From contig JBFSVS010000026.1 in the NCBI GenBank assembly GCA_041263285.1, positions 1 to 10,598 on the forward strand: a DNA stretch of 10,598 nucleotides, read 5' to 3'. A program made the position numbers and the translations under genes. The notes under the pieces were generated by a model. It had not been told where the DNA came from. It worked only from the letters and a program-made list of their open reading frames with translations, and made no database searches. Of the stretch, positions 6,823-10,598 are shown piece after piece. Source of the stretch: Acidiparvus fluvialis. Its GTDB lineage: Bacteria; Acidobacteriota; Holophagae; Holophagales; Holophagaceae. Positions within the stretch are counted from its first letter, which is position 1. The number at the start of each line of letters is the position of its first letter.

Positions 6823-7140
6823 ATGCCTTTATATGAATATGAATGCCGACACTGTGGGACCAAGATTGAAAAACTTGAGTCCATGACGGCCCCACGGGAA
6901 CAGGATTGCGGGGCTTGCGAGACACCCCTAGGTCTTCATCGCATCACGAGCCTTACCTCTTTTTCGCTCTCGGGGGATGCTTGGTATTCAGGAGGCTATT
7001 CCCGAGAAAGTAAGACCCCCGCACCAACGACCAAAGCAGAAACGGCCCCTGCATCATCTCCCAACCCCACGTCCCCCACCTCTCCTCCTGCTGCCACGTC
7101 CGCACCAGCGGTAACACCTTCCGGAGATAAAAAGCCTTAA
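6823..7140 (+). CDS. FmdB-family zinc ribbon protein with Pro/Ala/Thr-rich tail
   Basis: A 105-residue protein whose first 55 residues form the FmdB (putative regulatory) zinc ribbon. The start MPLYEYECRHCG is diagnostic, with C8, C11, C29 and C32 as the likely zinc ligands, followed by the family's aromatic end (SGDAWYSGGYS). Residues 62-105 are a low-complexity tail rich in P, A, T and S (TSPTSPPAATSAPA) ending GDKKP. It is probably disordered. Such tails occur in this family and vary widely in length. FmdB was named from a formamidase operon, but its biochemical role is not established and no amidase gene is here. There is no strong Shine-Dalgarno (AGGT about 10 bases before the ATG). The gene precedes the str operon and diverges from rfaE2. 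Assignment of the family is firm; the role is unknown. Confidence 0.9.
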   Translation: MPLYEYECRHCGTKIEKLESMTAPREQDCGACETPLGLHRITSLTSFSLSGDAWYSGGYSRESKTPAPTTKAETAPASSPNPTSPTSPPAATSAPAVTPSGDKKP

Positions 7141-7164
7141 ATAAAGTGTTCTCAGGCACCCTAG

Positions 7165-7197
7165 AAACCCCTAAGATACGCATCTTCCAACGGGTTT
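7165..7197 (+). terminator. Possible terminator after the FmdB gene
   Basis: AAACCC (7165-7170) pairs exactly with GGGTTT (7192-7197). Inside it, AAGAT (7173-7177) pairs with ATCTT (7182-7186) around the tetraloop ACGC, giving a two-part hairpin with a small internal loop. Only one further T follows the stem, so termination would be inefficient. It sits 24 bases after the FmdB stop and just before the predicted str promoter. Confidence 0.35.
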
Positions 7198-7201
7198 TGC
7201 C

Positions 7202-7229
7202 TTGACGATTGGGTCGAGAACGATAAACT
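7202..7229 (+). promoter_or_regulatory. Candidate promoter of the rpsL-rpsG-fusA operon
   Basis: TTGACG (7202-7207, five of six to the -35 consensus) is followed after a 16-bp spacer by TAAACT (7224-7229, four of six to the -10 consensus). Transcription from here would leave a leader of about 100 bases before the rpsL start at 7336. It is the best sigma-70-like pair in the 195-bp gap between the FmdB gene and rpsL. Confidence 0.45.
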
Positions 7230-7241
7230 AATAGGTTCATG

Positions 7242-7257
7242 CTTCCCCTCCGGGAAG
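7242..7257 (+). repeat. Small hairpin in the rpsL leader
   Basis: CTTCCC (7242-7247) pairs exactly with GGGAAG (7252-7257) around the loop CTCC. It would lie near the 5' end of the predicted operon transcript. A T-rich stretch (about 7300-7318) follows roughly 40 bases later, just before the Shine-Dalgarno, too far from the hairpin for a simple terminator. It could stabilise the 5' end of the message or take part in attenuation. Confidence 0.4.
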
Positions 7258-7323
7258 GCGTGGTCTTCACGCCCAATGTCTTACACCTGAGACCGCTTGG
7301 TTTTTTGTTTTTCTTACTATTTC

Positions 7324-7338
7324 AAGGAGGATGGTTTG
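7324..7338 (+). promoter_or_regulatory. Ribosome binding site that fixes the rpsL TTG start
   Basis: AAGGAGG at 7324-7330 is a full Shine-Dalgarno match and sits 5 bases before TTG at 7336-7338. The nearby ATG at 7331 is in a different frame. An in-frame ATG at 7297 would add 13 residues not found in S12 proteins. The sequence from TTG reads MPTISQLIRQGRK, the normal S12 N-terminus. Confidence 0.92.
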
Positions 7339-7728
7339 CCCACCATCAGTCAACTCATTCGCCAAGGGCGAAAATCATACGAGTCCAAAACGAAGAGTCC
7401 CGCATTGGACGCTTGTCCTCAAAAACGCGGTGTCTGTACGCGTGTCTTCACGACCACCCCCAAAAAGCCTAATTCGGCTTTAAGAAAAGTAGCTCGTGTT
7501 CGCTTAACCAATGGGGTTGAGTGCACAACTTATATTCCCGGCGTCGGACATAATCTCCAAGAACATAGCATCGTCCTGATTCGTGGAGGTCGCGTGAAGG
7601 ATCTTCCGGGCGTCCGTTATCACATCGTCCGTGGCAGCTTAGACACTACGGGTGTGGAAAATCGAAATCAATCTCGTTCTAAATATGGCACCAAGCGTCC
7701 TAAAGCGGGCGCAGCTGCCAAGAGTTAA
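7336..7728 (+). CDS. rpsL: 30S ribosomal protein S12
   Basis: Decoding-centre protein of the small ribosomal subunit. The 130-residue product begins MPTISQLIRQGRK and includes CPQKRGVCTRVFTTTPKKPNSALRK in two parts (27-50) and GHNLQEHS, GGRVKDLPGVRYH (84-96), all near-invariant in S12. K43 and K88, whose substitution gives streptomycin resistance, are wild type. D89, the residue methylthiolated by RimO in E. coli, is also present. The C-terminal tail (KAGAAAKS) is a few residues longer than in E. coli. TTG initiates, as shown by the Shine-Dalgarno placement. It is the first gene of the str operon; rpsG begins 14 bp after its stop. In E. coli the rpsL-rpsG spacer (close to 100 bp) holds the S7 repressor site; a 14-bp gap leaves no room for that structure, so S7 feedback, if any, must differ. 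Confidence 0.98.
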   Translation: MPTISQLIRQGRKSYESKTKSPALDACPQKRGVCTRVFTTTPKKPNSALRKVARVRLTNGVECTTYIPGVGHNLQEHSIVLIRGGRVKDLPGVRYHIVRGSLDTTGVENRNQSRSKYGTKRPKAGAAAKS

Positions 7729-7742
7729 GGGAGCACAATTTT

Positions 7743-8213
7743 ATGGCGCGTCGTTCGTCTCCTCCTAAAAGAGAAATTCTTCCCGATCCTGTTTATCAAT
7801 CCCTGGTGGTCAGTAAGTTCGTTAATATTCTGATGGAACGCGGCAAGAAACAAGTGGCCGAAAATATTCTTTACGGTGCCTTGGAAATTGTGGGTAAAAA
7901 ATCAGGTAAAGAGCCTTTAGACGCCTTTCAGACGGCCCTCAACAATATCAAACCGAGTGTCGAAGTGAAAAGTCGTCGCGTGGGCGGTGCTACCTATCAA
8001 GTTCCGGTGGAGGTCCCCCAAAGTCGTCGTCAGTCGTTAGCTATGCGTTGGTTGAAAACATACTCGGCTGAGCGGGGTGAACGTACGATGAAAGATAAAC
8101 TAGCCGCTGAGATCTTAGATGCATTGAATGCTCGAGGCGCTTCAGTGAAGAAAAAAGATGACGTCCATAAGATGGCTGAAGCCAACAAAGCTTTCGCTCA
8201 CTTCCGCTGGTAA
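7743..8213 (+). CDS. rpsG: 30S ribosomal protein S7
   Basis: Primary 16S rRNA-binding protein that starts assembly of the 30S head and lies near the E and P sites. The 156-residue length is the common bacterial one. The product begins MARRSSPPKREILPDP and shows the helical core (SLVVSKFVNILMERGKK), then the beta-hairpin segment VEVKSRRVGGATYQVPVEV (about 73-91), then the C-terminal helices ending KMAEANKAFAHFRW, all typical of S7. ATG at 7743 follows AAGGGAG (7727-7733), which overlaps the rpsL stop codon, so translation of the two genes is probably coupled. The 33-bp gap to fusA contains a T-rich run after the stop but no stem before it, so I do not call a terminator there. The gene looks complete and unremarkable. 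Confidence 0.98.
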   Translation: MARRSSPPKREILPDPVYQSLVVSKFVNILMERGKKQVAENILYGALEIVGKKSGKEPLDAFQTALNNIKPSVEVKSRRVGGATYQVPVEVPQSRRQSLAMRWLKTYSAERGERTMKDKLAAEILDALNARGASVKKKDDVHKMAEANKAFAHFRW

Positions 8214-8234
8214 TTTTTTTCTTCTCTTCAATTT

Positions 8235-8249
8235 AAGGAGTTTCACTTG
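8235..8249 (+). promoter_or_regulatory. Ribosome binding site that fixes the fusA TTG start
   Basis: AAGGAG at 8235-8240 lies 6 bases before TTG at 8247-8249. The sequence read from TTG begins MARTAPLEHYRNIGIMAHIDAG, the normal EF-G N-terminus. The next in-frame ATG (8292) would remove the first 15 residues, up to just before the P-loop, and lacks a Shine-Dalgarno. Confidence 0.9.
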
Positions 8250-10355
8250 GCTCGCACTGCACCGCTTGAACATTATCGAAATATTGGAATTATGGCTCAT
8301 ATCGATGCCGGAAAAACGACGACGACTGAGCGCATTCTTTATTACACCGGAAAAATTCATAAGATTGGCGAAGTGCATGACGGTTCAGCAACAACCGATT
8401 GGATGGTTCAAGAACAAGAACGAGGCATTACCATCACGTCTGCGGCCATAACCGCAACATGGACTCCTCAAACCGGAGCCATGACGGGCACCGAGCACCG
8501 CATCAACATTATCGATACACCAGGCCACGTGGATTTCACCGCTGAAGTTGAACGTAGTCTACGTGTGCTAGACGGCGCAGTCTTTGTTTTGTGTGCCGTG
8601 GGTGGAGTTCAGCCGCAATCTGAGACGGTCTGGAGACAGGCAAACAAGTACGGGGTGCCCCGCATTGCTTTTGTAAACAAAATGGATCGTATTGGAGCCG
8701 ACTTCAATCGTTGTGTGGAAATGATGAAAACTCGATTGAAAGCCAAGCCATGTCCGATCCAAATTCCGATTGGTGCTTCCGATACTTTTAAAGGCGTCAT
8801 TGATCTCGTATTAATGAAAGCTCTCACCTTCGACGAAGGCGATAAGGGCTTCAAAGTGATTTATGGGGATATTCCTTCGGACATGATTGAAGAAGCCAAA
8901 GATTGGCGTGCCAAGATGATCGAAATGGTCGCGGAAACTTCGGATGAATTAATGGAAAAGTATCTCGGGGGTCAAGAACTCACGGAAAATGAAATCCGGG
9001 AAGGGATCCGAAAAGGATGCATTACCCTTGCCTTTACCCCAATGACGTGTGGATCCGCCTTTAAAAATAAAGGCGTACAGCCCATGTTGGATGCGGTCGT
9101 CAATTACATGCCTTCTCCGCTTGACGTGCCCGCCATCAAAGGACTGACGGAAGAGGGCGAACCTCAGGAACGACCTGCCGATGATCAGGCTCCTTTTAGT
9201 GCGCTCGTTTTTAAAATCGCCGTCGATCCATTCGTAGGAAGTCTATCTTTCATCCGAGTCTACAGCGGCGTCTTAGCCTCAGGCTCGAGTGTCTACAATC
9301 CCAATAAACGTCGCAATGAACGCATTGGTCGATTGCTGCAAATGCATGCCAATAAACGTGAAGATATTCAAGAAGTTCGCACCGGGGATATTGGAGCCGT
9401 GGTGGGTCTTAAAGATATGCTCACGGGCGATACGATTTGCGATGAAAACCATCCTGTCATTTTGGAATCAATGAATTTCCCTGATCCTGTGATTCAGGTT
9501 GCCATTGAACCCAAGACGAAGGCCGATCAAGAAAAAATGGGTGTAGCTTTGTCGCGTTTAGCCCAAGAAGATCCCACCTTCAAAGTGAAATCTGATCCCG
9601 AGACCGGTCAGACCATCATTGCGGGTATGGGTGAGCTCCATCTAGAAATCATCGTTGATCGTATGATGCGAGAGTTTAAAGTCGATGCTAACGTCGGTAA
9701 GCCCCAAGTGGCGTATCGTGAAACGATTCGTAAACGAGTGGAAGCCGAAGGTAAGTTTGTTCGTCAATCGGGAGGTCGAGGTCAATACGGACATGTTCGC
9801 CTGATCATTGAGCCGAATGAGCCTGGCAAAGGCTATGAATTCATTAACGAAATTAAGGGCGGCGTGGTTCCGAAAGAATACATTAAGCCCACCGATCAGG
9901 GTATACGTGAAGCTTGCGAGAGCGGCGTCTTAGCGGGATTCCCGGTGGTCGATGTGAAAATTACCCTCTACGACGGAAGTTACCACGACGTGGACAGTAG
10001 CGAAATGGCCTTCAAGATCGCTGGCTCCATGGGATTTAAATCGGGCTGTGAAAAAGCGACTCCCGTTCTTTTAGAACCCATCATGGCCGTCGAAGTTGAA
10101 GTCCCGGAAGATTACATGGGTGACGTCATTGGAAATCTAAACAGTCGTCGTGGCCAGATCGAAAACATGGAAGACCGAGCGGGCTCAAAGATTATTACAT
10201 CCAAGGTGCCCCTAGCTGAAATGTTTGCATATTCCACTACGCTTCGATCCATGACCCAAGGTCGTGGAACCTACACCATGGAATTCTCTCACTATGCTGA
10301 AGCGTCTAAAAGTGTCGCTGAAGAAGTCATTGCTAAGCAAAAGGGAACCAAATAG
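8247..10355 (+). CDS. fusA: Elongation factor G
   Basis: GTPase that drives translocation of tRNA and mRNA on the ribosome and, with RRF, ribosome recycling. The 702-residue product is full length. Domain I carries G1 AHIDAGKT (17-24), G2 RGITI (59-63), G3 DTPGH (90-94), G4 NKMD (144-147) and the G5 segment GSAF (269-272). Domain II begins near 310. Domain III holds EDPTFKVKSDPETGQTII and GMGELHLEI. Domain IV has GGRGQYGHV (about 509-517) and the tip loop GSYHDVDSSE, where H580 corresponds to the conserved tip histidine. Domain V ends the protein (MGDVIGNLNSRRGQIENM). TTG initiates. It is the third gene of the str operon. No tuf gene follows; the downstream region is structured and ends in a terminator. 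The motifs and context point to translocation EF-G rather than a tetracycline-resistance or RF3-type paralogue. Confidence 0.99.
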   Translation: MARTAPLEHYRNIGIMAHIDAGKTTTTERILYYTGKIHKIGEVHDGSATTDWMVQEQERGITITSAAITATWTPQTGAMTGTEHRINIIDTPGHVDFTAEVERSLRVLDGAVFVLCAVGGVQPQSETVWRQANKYGVPRIAFVNKMDRIGADFNRCVEMMKTRLKAKPCPIQIPIGASDTFKGVIDLVLMKALTFDEGDKGFKVIYGDIPSDMIEEAKDWRAKMIEMVAETSDELMEKYLGGQELTENEIREGIRKGCITLAFTPMTCGSAFKNKGVQPMLDAVVNYMPSPLDVPAIKGLTEEGEPQERPADDQAPFSALVFKIAVDPFVGSLSFIRVYSGVLASGSSVYNPNKRRNERIGRLLQMHANKREDIQEVRTGDIGAVVGLKDMLTGDTICDENHPVILESMNFPDPVIQVAIEPKTKADQEKMGVALSRLAQEDPTFKVKSDPETGQTIIAGMGELHLEIIVDRMMREFKVDANVGKPQVAYRETIRKRVEAEGKFVRQSGGRGQYGHVRLIIEPNEPGKGYEFINEIKGGVVPKEYIKPTDQGIREACESGVLAGFPVVDVKITLYDGSYHDVDSSEMAFKIAGSMGFKSGCEKATPVLLEPIMAVEVEVPEDYMGDVIGNLNSRRGQIENMEDRAGSKIITSKVPLAEMFAYSTTLRSMTQGRGTYTMEFSHYAEASKSVAEEVIAKQKGTK

Positions 10356-10467
10356 GTTGCCTTAGCAGCTGGTCCCATACCCTAACGGAACCTAGCCTTG
10401 GGTTGGGTTTCGCGGGGTGTTAGACCTCCTAGGGGGCCAACCCCCTTATATATTCGGGGCTTAGAAG
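10356..10467 (+). other. GC-rich self-complementary stretch after fusA (3' UTR)
   Basis: No ORF is supported here. GGGTTGG (10400-10406) pairs exactly with CCAACCC (10437-10443). CTAAC (10382-10386) can pair with GTTAG (10419-10423). A competing hairpin is GGGGG (10432-10436) with CCCCC (10441-10445) around CCAA. These pairings exclude one another in part, so the RNA could fold in more than one way. It leads directly into the intrinsic terminator at 10468-10497. Confidence 0.5.
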
Positions 10468-10497
10468 AAAAAACTCCTTGATGAATCAGGGTTTTTT
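10468..10497 (+). terminator. Intrinsic terminator of the str operon
   Basis: CCTTGA (10476-10481) pairs with TCAGGG (10486-10491), including one G-U pair, around the tetraloop TGAA. The stem extends through an A6/T6 pairing (10468-10473 with 10492-10497), with two unpaired bases on the 5' side. The T6 run follows the stem directly on the plus strand, and the A6 run gives a U-tract on the minus strand, so it could work in both directions. Confidence 0.8.
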
Positions 10498-10598
10498 GTT
10501 AATCTAATGGGCTCGACCTATTGATAACTTTTGGTTCCTTTGGGTCACCCACTGTGGGCGGTTTAAGCGCCCCTCATCTAAGGACGGTTTGTCCGTCC
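10498..10598. repeat. Cluster of short inverted repeats at the right edge
   Basis: No gene is visible before the window ends. Several short palindromes follow one another: TGGGT-C-ACCCA (10541-10551), CCCAC-T-GTGGG (10548-10558), GGGCG with CGCCC (10556-10560 and 10568-10572, loop GTTTAAG) and GGACGG with CCGTCC (10582-10587 and 10593-10598, loop TTTGT). The first three share arms and so exclude one another. They may belong to the leader or operator of a following gene outside the window. Confidence 0.45.

Noticed and set aside
7297..7335. ATG start for rpsL 13 codons upstream of the TTG
   Set aside because: It adds residues absent from S12 proteins and runs through the Shine-Dalgarno; TTG at 7336 is correctly spaced and gives the family N-terminus.
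7239..7472. 77-residue ORF in the rpsL leader, a possible leader peptide
   Set aside because: It runs about 140 bases into rpsL in another frame, lacks a Shine-Dalgarno, and its codons after 7336 are dictated by S12.
8214..8246. T-rich run between rpsG and fusA as a terminator
   Set aside because: No stem precedes the T-run, and the genes are the standard co-transcribed str operon.
8142..8378. 78-residue minus-strand ORF across the rpsG-fusA junction
   Set aside because: Most of it is antisense to conserved S7 and EF-G codons; no ribosome binding site or family resemblance.
10498..10598. Possible tRNA or other known structured RNA at the right edge
   Set aside because: I could not form an acceptor stem, anticodon arm or T-loop; the palindromes are too short and overlapping for a tRNA.

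Overview
This window looks like an ordinary, gene-dense chromosomal segment of a Gram-negative bacterium with moderate GC. Three things suggest a Gram-negative: a complex I NuoG-type subunit, a stand-alone RfaE2-type heptose-phosphate nucleotidyltransferase (lipopolysaccharide or S-layer heptose supply), and an FmdB zinc ribbon. Protein character (short NuoG, type III glutamine synthetase, unlinked RfaE2) would fit a delta-proteobacterial or Bdellovibrionota-like lineage. That placement is inference; I cannot run a phylogeny. I see no tRNA, rRNA, insertion sequence, prophage or CRISPR array, and no clear sign of horizontal transfer.

Layout. Positions 1-999 (+) hold the 3' part of nuoG, entering from the left edge. 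A DCC-family thiol-disulfide protein follows one base later (1001-1321, +). A minus-strand pair, a CPBP/CAAX membrane protease (3373-2408) and rsgA (2411-1326), overlaps by 4 bp in an ATGA arrangement and converges on the DCC gene. A hotdog thioesterase (3414-3809, +) diverges from the protease. A small unknown ORF (4037-3822, -) fits between the thioesterase and glnN. glnN (4102-6279, +) is a full-length type III glutamine synthetase whose stop codon overlaps that of convergent rfaE2 (6761-6276, -). The FmdB zinc ribbon (6823-7140, +) diverges from rfaE2.

The right third is the str operon: rpsL (7336-7728), rpsG (7743-8213) and fusA (8247-10355), encoding S12, S7 and EF-G. rpsL and fusA both begin with TTG behind strong Shine-Dalgarno sequences. 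tuf does not follow fusA. Instead there is a GC-rich, self-complementary stretch, a good intrinsic terminator near 10468-10497, and a cluster of small inverted repeats up to the window edge.

Functionally the window mixes respiration (nuoG), translation and ribosome assembly (rsgA, rpsL, rpsG, fusA), nitrogen assimilation (glnN) and envelope heptose supply (rfaE2). I find no convincing new biological system. The points most worth checking are the metal-ligand-free C-terminus of RsgA, the compact NuoG, the structured region after fusA, the small ORF at 3822-4037, and the perfect 11-bp inverted repeat inside the end of the thioesterase gene.
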